A DNA stretch of 64,000 bases from positions 1,860,001 through 1,924,000 of the forward strand of contig NZ_JAOCQD020000002.1 in NCBI RefSeq assembly GCF_025290835.2, in the 5' to 3' direction. The notes under the pieces were generated by a model, which saw only the letters and a list, made by a program, of their open reading frames with translations, was not told where the DNA came from and did no database searches. Positions within the stretch are counted from its first letter, which is position 1. Every line of letters starts with the position of its first letter. Source of the stretch: Aquabacterium sp. OR-4. Its GTDB lineage: Bacteria > Pseudomonadota > Gammaproteobacteria > Burkholderiales > Burkholderiaceae_C. Positions 38,080-46,398 of the stretch are shown here, one piece after another. A program made the translations under genes and the position numbers.

Positions 38080-39356
38080 CCGCCCTGCCCGGCGCCCCCT
38101 TTCTTGAACGCCGCGCCGACGGCGCCTTGTGGTTCGACGGTGTCTCGCTCGAGGCCCTGGCCCGCAGCCACGGCACGCCGCTGTACGCCTATTCGCGCAA
38201 CGCGATGCTCAGCGCCGCGGCGGCCTACCAGCGCGCGCTGGCCGGCCGGCCACACCTGCTGTGCTACGCGATGAAGGCCAACAGCAGCCTGGCGGTATTG
38301 CGCACCTTCGCGGCGCTGGGCTGCGGCTTCGACATCGTGTCGGCCGGCGAGCTGGCCCGCGTGGTGGCCGCCGGTGGCGATCCGGCCAAGGTGGTGTTCT
38401 CGGGCGTCGGCAAGACGCGCGCCGAGATGCGCGTGGCGCTCGAAGCCGGCGTCAAGTGCTTCAACGTCGAGAGCGAGTCGGAGCTGCACACGCTGTCGCA
38501 GGTGGCCAGCGGCCTGGGTCGCACCGCCGCGGTGAGCCTGCGCGTGAACCCCGACGTCGATGCCGGCACCCATCCCTACATCTCCACCGGGCTGAAGGGC
38601 AACAAGTTCGGCGTGGCGCACCAGCGCGCGCGCGCGGTCTACCGGCTGGCGGCCGGCCTGCCGGGGCTGCGCGTGGTGGGCATCGACTGCCACATCGGCT
38701 CGCAGATCACCGATGCCAGCCCCTACCTGGATGCGCTGGACCGCCTGCTCGACCTGGTGGAGCAGATCGAGGCCGACGGCCTGCAGATCCACCACCTCGA
38801 CCTGGGCGGCGGCCTGGGCATCACCTACAGCGACGAGCAGCCGCCGGCCGCCGATGTGCTGGTGGGCGCGCTGCTGGCGCGCATCGACGCCCGCGGCCAC
38901 GGCCACCGCGAGGTGCTGTTCGAGCCCGGCCGCTCGCTGGTGGGCAATGCCGGTGTGCTGCTGGCCGAGGTGCTGGTGCTCAAGCCTGGCGACGGCAGCG
39001 AGGGCAGCAAGAACTTCTGCATCGTCGATGCGGCGATGAACGACCTGGTGCGCCCGGCCATGTACGAGGCCTGGATGGCCATCGAGCCCTGCCAGGCGCG
39101 GCACGATGTGCCGGCACAGGCCTGCGACGTGGTGGGCCCGGTGTGCGAGTCGGGCGACTGGCTGGGCCGCGACCGCACGCTGGCCGTGCGCGAAGGCGAT
39201 GTGCTGGCCGTGCTCTCGGCCGGCGCCTATGGCATGAGCATGGCCAGCAACTACAACACCCGCCCGCGCGCGGCCGAGGTGATGCTGGACCAGGGCAGCA
39301 TCACGCTGATCCGCCGCCGCGAACAGGTGCAGGACCTGTTGCGCGACGAGGTCTGA
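38076..39356 (+). CDS. lysA: Diaminopimelate decarboxylase
   Basis: Final step of lysine biosynthesis: meso-DAP to lysine, PLP-dependent, cytoplasmic. 426 residues. The PLP lysine is K67 in CYAMKANSSLAVLR; the glycine-rich phosphate loop is LDLGGGLGITY; and EPGRSLVGNAG, GPVCESGDWL and SAGAYGMSMASNYN are conserved active-site blocks, with C and E of CESGD contributing across the dimer. ATG 38076 overlaps the lptM stop. It converges on the opp genes; two inverted repeats follow. Confidence 0.97.
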   Translation: MTALPGAPFLERRADGALWFDGVSLEALARSHGTPLYAYSRNAMLSAAAAYQRALAGRPHLLCYAMKANSSLAVLRTFAALGCGFDIVSAGELARVVAAGGDPAKVVFSGVGKTRAEMRVALEAGVKCFNVESESELHTLSQVASGLGRTAAVSLRVNPDVDAGTHPYISTGLKGNKFGVAHQRARAVYRLAAGLPGLRVVGIDCHIGSQITDASPYLDALDRLLDLVEQIEADGLQIHHLDLGGGLGITYSDEQPPAADVLVGALLARIDARGHGHREVLFEPGRSLVGNAGVLLAEVLVLKPGDGSEGSKNFCIVDAAMNDLVRPAMYEAWMAIEPCQARHDVPAQACDVVGPVCESGDWLGRDRTLAVREGDVLAVLSAGAYGMSMASNYNTRPRAAEVMLDQGSITLIRRREQVQDLLRDEV

Positions 39357-39371
39357 GAACTGACGGCACCC

Positions 39372-39408
39372 GGCGCCGCGTGCACGCGGCGCCACCCGCC
39401 GGGCGGGT
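39372..39408. terminator. Two adjacent palindromes between convergent lysA and oppF
   Basis: A 22-base perfect palindrome (39372-39393, GGCGCCGCGTG and its complement) is directly followed by ACCCGCC-G-GGCGGGT (39394-39408). They lie about 15 bases past the lysA stop. There is no T-run, so termination is plausible but not proved. Confidence 0.5.
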
Positions 39409-39467
39409 CGCGGGCCGGCTTGGGAGCGGCCCGGCGCTCGACCCGCGCCGCGCATTGACGGGCGGTT

Positions 39468-40460
39468 CTAAATCCGGCCTTCGGTCACGGCGTGGCAGGC
39501 CACGCGGATGCCCTTGAACTCGGTCAGCTCGGGCCGCTCGGCACTGCAGCGCGCATTGGCATGCGGGCAGCGCGGGTGGAAGGCGCAGCCGCTGGGCGGG
39601 TTCAGCGGGTTGGGCACCTCGCCCTGCACCGGCGTGCGCTGGCGGCCGGTCATCGCGATGTCGGGAATGGCATCGAGCAGCATGCGCGTGTACGGATGCC
39701 GCGGCGTGTTGAACAGCGTGCTGCGCTCGGCCAGCTCCACCAGCCGGCCCAGGTACATCACGCCCACCCGGTCGGCCACATGGTGCACCACGGCCAGGTT
39801 GTGCGAGATGAACAGGTAGGTCAGGCCGCGGCGGCGCTGCAGCTCCTTCATGATGTTCAGCACCTGGGCCTGCACCGAGACATCCAGCGCCGAGGTGGGC
39901 TCGTCGCAGATCAGGAACTCGGGCTCGGTGGCCAGCGCGCGGGCGATCGAGATGCGCTGGCGCTGCCCGCCCGAGAACTGGTGCGGAAACTTCGCCATGT
40001 CGGCTGCCGACAGGCCCACCTGGGCCAGCAGCGCGGCCACGCGATCGGCCAGCGCGGCATCCTCGGTGACCAGGCCATGCTCGCGCAGCGGCTCGCCAAC
40101 GATGTCGCGCACCGCCCAGCGCGGGTTCAGGCTGGCATACGGATCTTGAAAGATCATCTGCATGCGCCGGCGCAGCGCGCGCGCGCCGCTGCCGGCCAGC
40201 GTGTGGCGCGTGTCGGCGCCGTCGAACTGCACCGTGCCGCGGCTGGGCGGGTACAGGCCCACCAGCAGGCGCGCCACGGTGCTCTTGCCGCAGCCCGACT
40301 CACCCACCAGGGCCAGCGTCTGGCCCCGCTCGATGCTGAAGCTGACACCGTCGACCGCATGCACAAACTGCCGCGGCTTGCGCTCGACCACGCGGTTGAG
40401 CCAGGGCGCCGAGACATCGAAGGTCTTGGCCAGCCCGTCGACTTGCACCAGCGCGCTCAT
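39468..40460 (-). CDS. oppF: Oligopeptide/dipeptide ABC transporter ATPase (OppF/DppF)
   Basis: 330 residues. Walker A is GESGCGKST at 53-61, the signature is FSGGQRQRIS, and Walker B is EFLICDEP. The C-terminal cysteine cluster, CAFHPRCPHANARC, is the oligopeptide transporter 4Fe-4S-like domain. ATG 40460 overlaps the oppD stop (ATGA); an upstream in-frame start adds residues inside oppD. It pairs with OppD to power peptide uptake. No binding protein is encoded nearby. Confidence 0.92.
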   Translation of the reverse strand: MSALVQVDGLAKTFDVSAPWLNRVVERKPRQFVHAVDGVSFSIERGQTLALVGESGCGKSTVARLLVGLYPPSRGTVQFDGADTRHTLAGSGARALRRRMQMIFQDPYASLNPRWAVRDIVGEPLREHGLVTEDAALADRVAALLAQVGLSAADMAKFPHQFSGGQRQRISIARALATEPEFLICDEPTSALDVSVQAQVLNIMKELQRRRGLTYLFISHNLAVVHHVADRVGVMYLGRLVELAERSTLFNTPRHPYTRMLLDAIPDIAMTGRQRTPVQGEVPNPLNPPSGCAFHPRCPHANARCSAERPELTEFKGIRVACHAVTEGRI

Positions 40461-41518
40461 GCCTGCCCCTCGCCGGGCGCATGCAGCCAGCATGCCGCCC
40501 GCGTGGCCCCGGCCGCCATCAGATCGGGCCGCTCGCTGCGACAGCGCTCGAACGCCTGGGGACAGCGCGGGTTGAAGGCGCAGCCGGTGGGGATGGCATT
40601 GAGCCTCGGCATGGCGCCGTCGATCTGCGCGAGGCGCTCGCTCGTGTGGTCCATGGACGGAATCGATCCCATCAGGCCGATGGTGTAGGGGTGCGCGGGG
40701 CGGTGGATGACATCGGCCACCGGCCCGATCTCGACAATGCGGCCGGCGTACATCACCGCCACGCGGTCGCAGGCCTCGGCGATCACGCCCATGTCGTGCG
40801 TCACCAGCATCACGGCGGCACCGTGGGGCAGTGGTGCCAGGCTGGCCGGCGCCACGGCCGCGGGGGCGGCGTTGCCGGCCTCGCCCTTGGTGAGCTTTTT
40901 CAGCAGGCCGATGATCTGGGCCTGGATCGACACATCGAGCGCGGTGGTCGGCTCGTCGGCGACGATCAGGCGCGGCTCGGCCGCCAGCGCCAGCGCGATC
41001 ACCACGCGCTGGCGCATGCCGCCGGAGAACTGGTGCGGGTAGTGATCCACCCGCTGCTCGGGCGCCGGGATGCCGGTGTCGCGCAGCAGCTGGATGGCGC
41101 GCTGGCGCGCCGCCGCGGCATCCAGGCCCAGGTGCACCTGCACCGTCTCGACGATCTGCTGGCCCACGGTGAACAGCGGGTTCAGCGAGGTCAGCGGATC
41201 CTGGAAGATGGCGCCGATCTGGCGGCCGCGAATGCGGCGCATGGCCTCGGGTGCCAGGTGGTCGATGCGCTGGCCGTCGAAGTGGATCTCGCCGCCCGCC
41301 ACCCGGCCCGGCGGCTCGAGCAGGCCGATGATGGCCGCACCGGTGAGCGACTTGCCGGCGCCGGATTCACCCACCACGCCGAGGATCTCGCCGGGGGCGA
41401 TGGCAAACGACACGTCGTCGAGTGCGCGCAGCGTGCCGCGCCGGGTGGGGAACTCCACCCGCAGGTGGCGCACTTCGAGCAGGGCTTGGGAAGACATCGG
41501 ATCGAAAGCGGTGGTCAT
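40457..41518 (-). CDS. oppD: Oligopeptide/dipeptide ABC transporter ATPase (OppD/DppD)
   Basis: 353 residues. Walker A is GESGAGKS at 50-57, the signature is [10 protein letters not shown], and Walker B is [12 protein letters not shown]. An unusual Ala/Pro-rich insert of about 23 residues (211-233, [10 protein letters not shown] and onward) sits between the D-loop helix and the switch histidine strand VMLVTHDMG. The C-terminal Cys cluster is [14 protein letters not shown]. The ATG shares its A with the stop of oppC (TGATG). Together with OppF it forms the ATPase pair. Confidence 0.92.
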   Translation of the reverse strand: MTTAFDPMSSQALLEVRHLRVEFPTRRGTLRALDDVSFAIAPGEILGVVGESGAGKSLTGAAIIGLLEPPGRVAGGEIHFDGQRIDHLAPEAMRRIRGRQIGAIFQDPLTSLNPLFTVGQQIVETVQVHLGLDAAAARQRAIQLLRDTGIPAPEQRVDHYPHQFSGGMRQRVVIALALAAEPRLIVADEPTTALDVSIQAQIIGLLKKLTKGEAGNAAPAAVAPASLAPLPHGAAVMLVTHDMGVIAEACDRVAVMYAGRIVEIGPVADVIHRPAHPYTIGLMGSIPSMDHTSERLAQIDGAMPRLNAIPTGCAFNPRCPQAFERCRSERPDLMAAGATRAACWLHAPGEGQA

Positions 41519-42474
41519 CAGCGCAGGCGCGGGTTCAGCGCATCGCGCAGCCAGTCGCCGAGCAGGTTCACGCTCAGGGCCACCAGGATCAGCACCAGGC
41601 CGGGAAAGATGGTGATCCACCACTCGCCCGAGAACAAAAAGTCCTGGCCGATGCGAATCAGCGTGCCCAGCGAGGGCGAGGTGGGCGGCACGCCCACCCC
41701 CAGAAACGACAGCGTGGCCTCGGTGATGATGGCCGAGGCCACCTGGATGGTGGCCAGGATGAACACCGGCCCCAGCACATTGGGCAGCACATGGCGGCGC
41801 ATGATGCGCAGCGACGACACGCCGATCACGCGCGCCGCCTGCACGTACTCCTTCTGCCGCTCGACCATCGTGCTGCCGCGCACAGTGCGTGCGTACTGCA
41901 CCCAGCCGGTCAGCGAGATCGCCAGGATCAGCACCGAGAAGGCCAGGGTCTCGTGGGCATCGGGAAACATCGCGCGGCCCACGCCATCGATCAGCAGCGC
42001 CACCAGGATGGCCGGAAACGACAGCATCACGTCGCACACGCGCATGATGAAGGCATCGACCCGGCCGCCCACAAAGCCGGCCAGCAGGCCCAGGCCCACG
42101 CCGATCACCAGCGACAGCGCCACCGAGGCCAGGCCCACGAACAGCGAGATGCGCAAGCCGTACATCAGCGACGAGACGATGTCGCGGCCCTGGTCATCGG
42201 TGCCCAGCCAGTAGCTGGCCTTGCCTTCAGGCATCCAGGCCGGCGGCAGGCGCGCATCCATCAGATCGAGCGAGGCCAGGTCTTGCGGGTTGTGCGGCGC
42301 CAGCCAGGGCGTGAACAGCGCGCAGGCCAGGCAGGCCAGCGCGATCAGCGTCGAGCCGATGGCCACCGGCGAGCGGCAGAAGGCGTACCAGACATCGCTG
42401 TCGCGCAGGCGGGCCAGCGCGCCGGGCGGCTTGAGCGGCGCGGCGCCGGAAGGGGCAGTGGGCATCGAAGGCAT
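41518..42474 (-). CDS. oppC: Peptide ABC transporter permease (OppC/DppC)
   Basis: 318 residues. An N-terminal extension, then membrane spans beginning near residue 35 and a BPD_transp_1 domain with the EAA loop YVQAARVIGVSSLRIMRRHV. The motif DDQGRDIVSSLMYGLRISLF is typical of OppC/DppC. ATG 42474 is the first start; it lies 42 bases after oppB. Second permease of the oppBCDF operon. The substrate (oligopeptide, dipeptide or other) cannot be told from the sequence. Confidence 0.9.
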   Translation of the reverse strand: MPSMPTAPSGAAPLKPPGALARLRDSDVWYAFCRSPVAIGSTLIALACLACALFTPWLAPHNPQDLASLDLMDARLPPAWMPEGKASYWLGTDDQGRDIVSSLMYGLRISLFVGLASVALSLVIGVGLGLLAGFVGGRVDAFIMRVCDVMLSFPAILVALLIDGVGRAMFPDAHETLAFSVLILAISLTGWVQYARTVRGSTMVERQKEYVQAARVIGVSSLRIMRRHVLPNVLGPVFILATIQVASAIITEATLSFLGVGVPPTSPSLGTLIRIGQDFLFSGEWWITIFPGLVLILVALSVNLLGDWLRDALNPRLR

Positions 42475-42516
42475 CGTGAAGCTCAGCGGCCGCGGCAGGC
42501 GGCCGCGAAAAGGGGG

Positions 42517-43503
42517 TCAGTGGCCACCGGCGGCGGAACGCTCGACGCGCAGGCGCGGGTCCACCGCCACGTACAGCAGATCGACCACCAGGTTGATGCT
42601 GACGAACACCAGCGCGATCAGGCACAGGTAGGCCGCCATCACCGGGATGTCGGCGAACTGCACCGCCTGGATGAACAGCAGGCCCATGCCCGGCCACTGG
42701 AACACCGTCTCGGTGACGATGGCGAACGCGATGATGTTGCCCAGCTGCAGGCCGGCCACCGTGATCACCGGCACCAGGGTGTTCTTCAGCGCATGGCGAA
42801 AGTAGACCAGCCGGTCGGGCAGACCGCGCGCGCGGGCGAACTTGATGTAGTCGGTGCGCAGCACCTCCAGCATCTCCGAGCGCACCAGGCGCAGCACCAG
42901 GGCCATCGGAAACAGGCTCAGCGTGAAGGCCGGCAGCAGCAGGTGCTTGATGCCATCCACGCTCAACAGACCGGTGGTGAACGGGCCGATGGCCACCACC
43001 TCGCCGCGGCCGAAGCTGGGCAGCCAGTTCAGCACCACCGCGAACACCAGGATCAGCAGGATGCCGATCAAGAAATTGGGCAGCGAGACGCCCAGCAGCG
43101 AGCCGGTCATCACCAGCTGCGCGCCGGCCTTGCCGCGGCGCAGCGCAGCATACACACCGGCCGGAATGCCCATCGCCAGGCCGATCAGCGCGGCCAGCAC
43201 CGCCAGCTCCAGCGTGGCCGGAAAGCGCTCGGCAATCAGCGTCGACACCTTGCGGCCCTGGCGCAGGCTGATGCCGAACTCGCCCTGCACCGCATTGCCG
43301 ACAAAGCGCGCGAACTGCACGACGAAGGGCTGGTCGAGCCCGAGATCGCGGCGCAGCTGATCGCGCTGCTCGGTGGTGGCGTCCTGCCCCAGCAGGTTGG
43401 TGACCGGATCACCGACAAACTGGAACAGCGTGAAGGCGATGAACGCGACCGTGAACATCACGATCAAGGCCTGGAACAGGCGGCGGAGGATGAAAGCGAG
43501 CAT
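42517..43503 (-). CDS. oppB: Peptide ABC transporter permease (OppB/DppB)
   Basis: 328 residues. The N-terminal span MLAFILRRLFQALIVMFTVA and a DPV-containing loop (FVGDPVTNLLGQDATTEQRD) are typical of DppB/OppB, and the EAA loop is DYIKFARARGLPDRLVYFRH. First gene of the operon oppB-C-D-F on the minus strand. Peptide systems usually have a binding-protein gene in front; here the neighbour upstream is the porin gene with its terminator, so the binding protein must be elsewhere. Confidence 0.9.
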   Translation of the reverse strand: MLAFILRRLFQALIVMFTVAFIAFTLFQFVGDPVTNLLGQDATTEQRDQLRRDLGLDQPFVVQFARFVGNAVQGEFGISLRQGRKVSTLIAERFPATLELAVLAALIGLAMGIPAGVYAALRRGKAGAQLVMTGSLLGVSLPNFLIGILLILVFAVVLNWLPSFGRGEVVAIGPFTTGLLSVDGIKHLLLPAFTLSLFPMALVLRLVRSEMLEVLRTDYIKFARARGLPDRLVYFRHALKNTLVPVITVAGLQLGNIIAFAIVTETVFQWPGMGLLFIQAVQFADIPVMAAYLCLIALVFVSINLVVDLLYVAVDPRLRVERSAAGGH

Positions 43504-43570
43504 TCAGCAGTTCACAGACAAGGCGCGGATTGTGCCGCGCGCAAGCACCATGCCCGCTCCGCGTTTGCCC

Positions 43571-43596
43571 AAAGAAAAAGCCGCCCCGAAGGGCGG
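43571..43596 (-). terminator. Rho-independent terminator of the porin gene
   Basis: On the minus strand, GCCGCCC-TTCG-GGGCGGC with a UUCG tetraloop is followed by TTTTTCTT. It lies 30 bases past the porin stop; a textbook intrinsic terminator. Confidence 0.92.
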
Positions 43597-43625
43597 CCTC
43601 GATGATTCAAGCCCGAGGGCCTGGA

Positions 43626-44642
43626 TCAGAAGATGTGGCGAACGCCAGCACCGTAGCCGGTGGAGGTGAAGCCGGTACCGGCGCCCGTCACCGAGCCACC
43701 CAGCGAGATGGCCGAAGTGCCCTTGTTGTTCAGGCGGCCGTACTGGGTATACAGGGCGGTGCGCTTGGACAGGTTGTAGATGTACTCGAGGCCCAGCAGC
43801 GTGGCGTCGTTGTTCTTGGTGAGGCCGCCTTCAGCATTGCCCTTGGCGAACGAAGCACGGAACTCGCCCTGGCCCAGCGGCACGTTGGTGCTCAGCTGGT
43901 AGCTGGTGTACTTCAGAACACCAAACTTGCGCTGGTCGTACTGGGCCAGGATCTTGGCGAAGCCCATGTTGTACGAGGCACCGACGTTGAACACCTTGTA
44001 CTTGTTGGGGTTACCAACGTCAGTCTGCGACATGGCAGCGGCCACATCCACCGGGCCAGCAGCGTAGCCGAGACGGAAACCAGTGTACTTGTTGCCAGCC
44101 ACGTTCTCGCCAGCGGACATCTGAACCGAACCGTACAGGCCGCCCAGCTTGCCCGGCAGGAAGTAGCCGACCATGTTGTTGGCACGCACCGCGGTGGTGG
44201 CACCGGCGCCCATACCAGCCGGCGCCGTCGCGTAGATGTTCGAGAAGTTGCCGAAGCCGTTGGCGCCGTAGGCGTCGAACGAGGCGACGTTCGAGAAGGT
44301 GTTGACGTAGTCGCGACCCAGACGGACTTCACCGAAGCCGCCCGACAGGCTGACGGTCGAACGACGCTGGAAGTTCAGGCCACCGGGGGTGCCGTCGTCG
44401 TTGCTCATGCCACCTTCGATCCAGAAGCTGGCGTTCATGCCGCCACCCAGGTCTTCCGTGCCACGGAAGCCCAGACGGTTGCTGTTCAGCTGGTTCGAGC
44501 CCATGAACTTCTGGGAGACGGTGCCGTTCTTGACGTTGTTGACGCTCAGGTCAACGATGCCGAACACGGTCAGCGAGGATTGGGCGGAAGCGGCACCGGC
44601 AAATGCGCCAAGGACGGCCAGGGCCAGCAGAGACTTTTTCAT
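43626..44642 (-). CDS. General porin (Omp32-like, Gram-negative porin family)
   Basis: 338 residues. The signal peptide is residues 1-20 (MKKSLLALAVLGAFAGAASA) and the mature start, QSSLTVFGIVDLSVNNV, is characteristic of burkholderial trimeric porins. The C-terminus ends in Phe (GVRHIF), required for outer-membrane assembly. Alternating strand/loop segments are clear, including RLGFRGTEDLGGGMNASFW and FGEVRLGRDY. ATG 44642 follows AGGAGA at 13 bases; the promoter is at 44750-44778 and a strong terminator follows. Codon use is less GC-extreme than most neighbours, with alternating C/T endings, as expected for a highly expressed gene. Confidence 0.93.
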   Translation of the reverse strand: MKKSLLALAVLGAFAGAASAQSSLTVFGIVDLSVNNVKNGTVSQKFMGSNQLNSNRLGFRGTEDLGGGMNASFWIEGGMSNDDGTPGGLNFQRRSTVSLSGGFGEVRLGRDYVNTFSNVASFDAYGANGFGNFSNIYATAPAGMGAGATTAVRANNMVGYFLPGKLGGLYGSVQMSAGENVAGNKYTGFRLGYAAGPVDVAAAMSQTDVGNPNKYKVFNVGASYNMGFAKILAQYDQRKFGVLKYTSYQLSTNVPLGQGEFRASFAKGNAEGGLTKNNDATLLGLEYIYNLSKRTALYTQYGRLNNKGTSAISLGGSVTGAGTGFTSTGYGAGVRHIF

Positions 44643-44749
44643 TGCGACTATCTCCTAGGTTGAACAAGAGGTCCCGATCCCGTAGAGCACCCGCTCACCG
44701 GGAACGGTGGGGGCCGGTCAGGCCAACCTCCTCATCGGAAGTTGCGTTT

Positions 44750-44778
44750 ATTGCACCAGACCCCCGCAACGCTTGCAA
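44750..44778 (-). promoter_or_regulatory. Candidate sigma-70 promoter of the porin gene
   Basis: TTGCAA-N17-TGCAAT on the minus strand, each box matching four of six consensus positions. The 5' leader would be about 100 bases, containing the AGGAGA ribosome-binding site. The leader may itself be a target of regulation. Confidence 0.5.
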
Positions 44779-44883
44779 AGCTTTGCCGCCAAAAAGGCCG
44801 GGGACTGTTGCCTGTCAACAACGCGGCCAGGCGGCGCCCCGGCGCCGATGCGGCTGCGGGCGCTGCGCTATCCTCGCTGGGTC

Positions 44884-45525
44884 ATGTCCCTGCCCGATGC
44901 CCTGGTCGCCAGCGCCGACCTCGCCCTTCGCACCCTGTCCGGTGGCGCACGCGCTGCACGGCCGCTGCCACGCCCGGCCAGCCCCACCCATGGCGCCGAC
45001 CACGCCCTGCTGGCCGGCGCATGGCGCCGCCAGTCGGGCGCGCTGATGCGCGTGAACCATGTCGGCGAGGTGTGCGCGCAGGCCTTGTACGCCGCGCAGG
45101 CCCTGGTGGCGCGCGACCCGGCCGTGCGCGCCCAGATGGTGGCCGCCGGCCGCGAAGAAACCGACCACCTGGCCTGGACCGCCCAGCGCCTGGCCGAGCT
45201 GGGCGACCGCCCGAGCCTGCTCAACCCGCTGTGGTACGCCGGCGCGTTCTCGATCGGCCTGGTGGCCGGCGCGGCCGGTGATCGGGTGAGCCTGGGTTTT
45301 CTGGCCGAAACCGAGCGTCAGGTCGAGGCCCACCTGGCGAGCCACCTCGAGCGCCTGCCGGCCGAAGACGCGGCCTCGCGGGCCATCGTGGCGCAAATGC
45401 GCGACGACGAGGCACGCCATGCGCACGAGGCCGAGTCATCCGGCGCGGTGCCCCTGCCCAGCCCGCTGCGCTGGCTGATGCGCGCGGCCGCCCGGCTGAT
45501 GACCACCACCGCGCACCGCGTCTGA
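44884..45525 (+). CDS. coq7: Demethoxyubiquinone hydroxylase Coq7
   Basis: 213 residues. Di-iron hydroxylase of ubiquinone biosynthesis, bound to the membrane. Iron ligands are visible: E62 in [10 protein letters not shown]92 and H95 in EETDH, E144 in AETERQ, and E176-H179 in DDEARH. The length and motif order match the bacterial 2-polyprenyl-3-methyl-6-methoxy-1,4-benzoquinone monooxygenase. ATG 44884 is the first start next to the family N-terminus; the frame stays open upstream but contains the porin promoter. Single gene, convergent with osmC. Confidence 0.93.
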   Translation: MSLPDALVASADLALRTLSGGARAARPLPRPASPTHGADHALLAGAWRRQSGALMRVNHVGEVCAQALYAAQALVARDPAVRAQMVAAGREETDHLAWTAQRLAELGDRPSLLNPLWYAGAFSIGLVAGAAGDRVSLGFLAETERQVEAHLASHLERLPAEDAASRAIVAQMRDDEARHAHEAESSGAVPLPSPLRWLMRAAARLMTTTAHRV

Positions 45526-45627
45526 GCGGGCCGGGGCCCGGCTTCGCCGCCCGCCGCCCTCCGGCCACCCGCCCCTTTTGGCTGCGGGCGCGACACCCGA
45601 CAAGGGGTGGCGCACCCGCCAGCCGCT

Positions 45628-46050
45628 TCAGCCTTCCACCAGCTCGTGGCTGGTGGTCACCTCGGCGGTCTTGGCCAGCATGATGGTGGCCGAGCAGTAC
45701 TTCTCGTGCGACAGCGCGATGGCGCGGGCCACGGCCGGCTCGGGCAGGTTCTTGCCGGTCACGGTGAAGTGCAGATGGATCTTGGTGAAAACCTTGGGAT
45801 CGGTCTCGGCCCGGTCGGCACTCATCTTCACCTGGCAGCCCGTCACGGCATGGCGGCCGCGCTTGAGGATCAGCACCACGTCGTAGGCGGTGCAGCCGCC
45901 GGCACCGGCCAGCAGCGTTTCCATCGGCCGGGGCGCCAGGTTGCGGCCGCCGCCATCGGGCGCGCCGTCCATGTTCAGCACATGGCCGCTGCCGGTCTCG
46001 GCCATGAAACCCATGCCGCTGGCGGGCACCCAGTGAATCGTGCAGTCCAT
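45628..46050 (-). CDS. OsmC-family protein
   Basis: 140 residues of the OsmC/Ohr fold, a thiol-based hydroperoxide-reducing family. The two conserved cysteines are in AGAGGCTAYDVVLIL and EKYCSATIML; the opening DCTIHWVPASGMGFMAETGS and the APRPMETLLAG block match the YhfA-like group. ATG 46050 opens at the first beta-strand; an upstream in-frame start is GC-poor in family features. The function, antioxidant defence, is inferred from the family. It runs against coq7 and away from the ilvA leader. Confidence 0.85.
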   Translation of the reverse strand: MDCTIHWVPASGMGFMAETGSGHVLNMDGAPDGGGRNLAPRPMETLLAGAGGCTAYDVVLILKRGRHAVTGCQVKMSADRAETDPKVFTKIHLHFTVTGKNLPEPAVARAIALSHEKYCSATIMLAKTAEVTTSHELVEG

Positions 46051-46156
46051 CGTCTCTCGTCCTCGTGGTGTGACATCGTGCGCAAGGCGCACCTCGGCTG
46101 TGCATGCGTGCACCGCACATTCGAGCAATTGCTCTAACCGCCTGTGCCGGATGATA

Positions 46157-46185
46157 TTGCGGCGCAACATTCCAGCGGCTAGACT
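46157..46185 (+). promoter_or_regulatory. Candidate promoter of the ilvA leader or small RNA
   Basis: TTGCGG and TAGACT, separated by 17 bases. The -10 box matches four and the -35 box three of six consensus positions. Transcription would start near 46192, just before the CU-rich stretch. Confidence 0.5.
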
Positions 46186-46191
46186 GTGCCC

Positions 46192-46310
46192 ATCGGGTCA
46201 GGCGATGCCGGGTTGCTTCTTGCAGTTGCCGCCAGACCCCGCGAGTTGTCTCCTCCACCTCCTCTATTGGTGGTTACGGCCCAGGGTGCAAACCCTGGGC
46301 CGCTTTTCTT
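46192..46310 (+). ncRNA. Candidate small RNA or attenuator leader upstream of ilvA
   Basis: About 119 bases between a promoter and an intrinsic terminator. Its middle part carries CTCCTCCACCTCCTCTATT; here CCACC (46255-46259) pairs with GGTGG (46269-46273), which puts TCCTCTATT in a nine-base loop. Such exposed CU-rich loops in bacterial RNAs can bind ribosome-binding sites. Two readings are possible: a free sRNA, or a leader that controls ilvA by attenuation. The terminator hairpin supports either. No conserved family is recognised by eye. Confidence 0.5.
46277..46310 (+). terminator. Intrinsic terminator in front of ilvA
   Basis: CGGCCCAGGGT and ACCCTGGGCCG form an 11-base perfect stem with a GCAA (GNRA) tetraloop, followed by C and TTTTCTT. 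It lies 89 bases before the ilvA start, so it must either terminate a short transcript or attenuate ilvA. Confidence 0.88.
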
Positions 46311-46398
46311 GGTGGCTGCCCGGGGTGCCGGTCGGGCCAGGGGTGGCGGCTATCATGCCGCGCTGCACAACGAGCCCCGCCGCAGGAGACCCCACCGC

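Larger units (their letters stand above)
46051..46398. other. 348-base gap between osmC and ilvA
   Basis: No protein gene is supported here. The stretch holds a plus-strand promoter, a CU-rich hairpin, a strong intrinsic terminator and the ilvA ribosome-binding site, each listed separately. A leucine-rich short frame from an ATG at about 46205 runs through the terminator but has a poor ribosome-binding site. Confidence 0.7.

Noticed and set aside
37464..39455. A 663-codon minus-strand frame covering cyaY and the antisense of lysA
   Set aside because: Only the last 122 codons are frataxin-like; the rest is antisense to lysA.
44707..44883. N-terminal extension of Coq7 by 59 codons
   Set aside because: This stretch contains the porin promoter and lacks family similarity; the Coq7 fold begins at 44884.
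45530..45542. GCCGGG-G-CCCGGC palindrome after coq7
   Set aside because: The one-base loop and missing T-run make it a poor terminator, and such palindromes arise often in sequence of this composition.
46204..46330. Leader peptide with CLLHLLYWWLR for classical leucine/tryptophan attenuation
   Set aside because: The ATG has no good ribosome-binding site, and the frame does not stop before the terminator. Kept only as an alternative in the ilvA finding.
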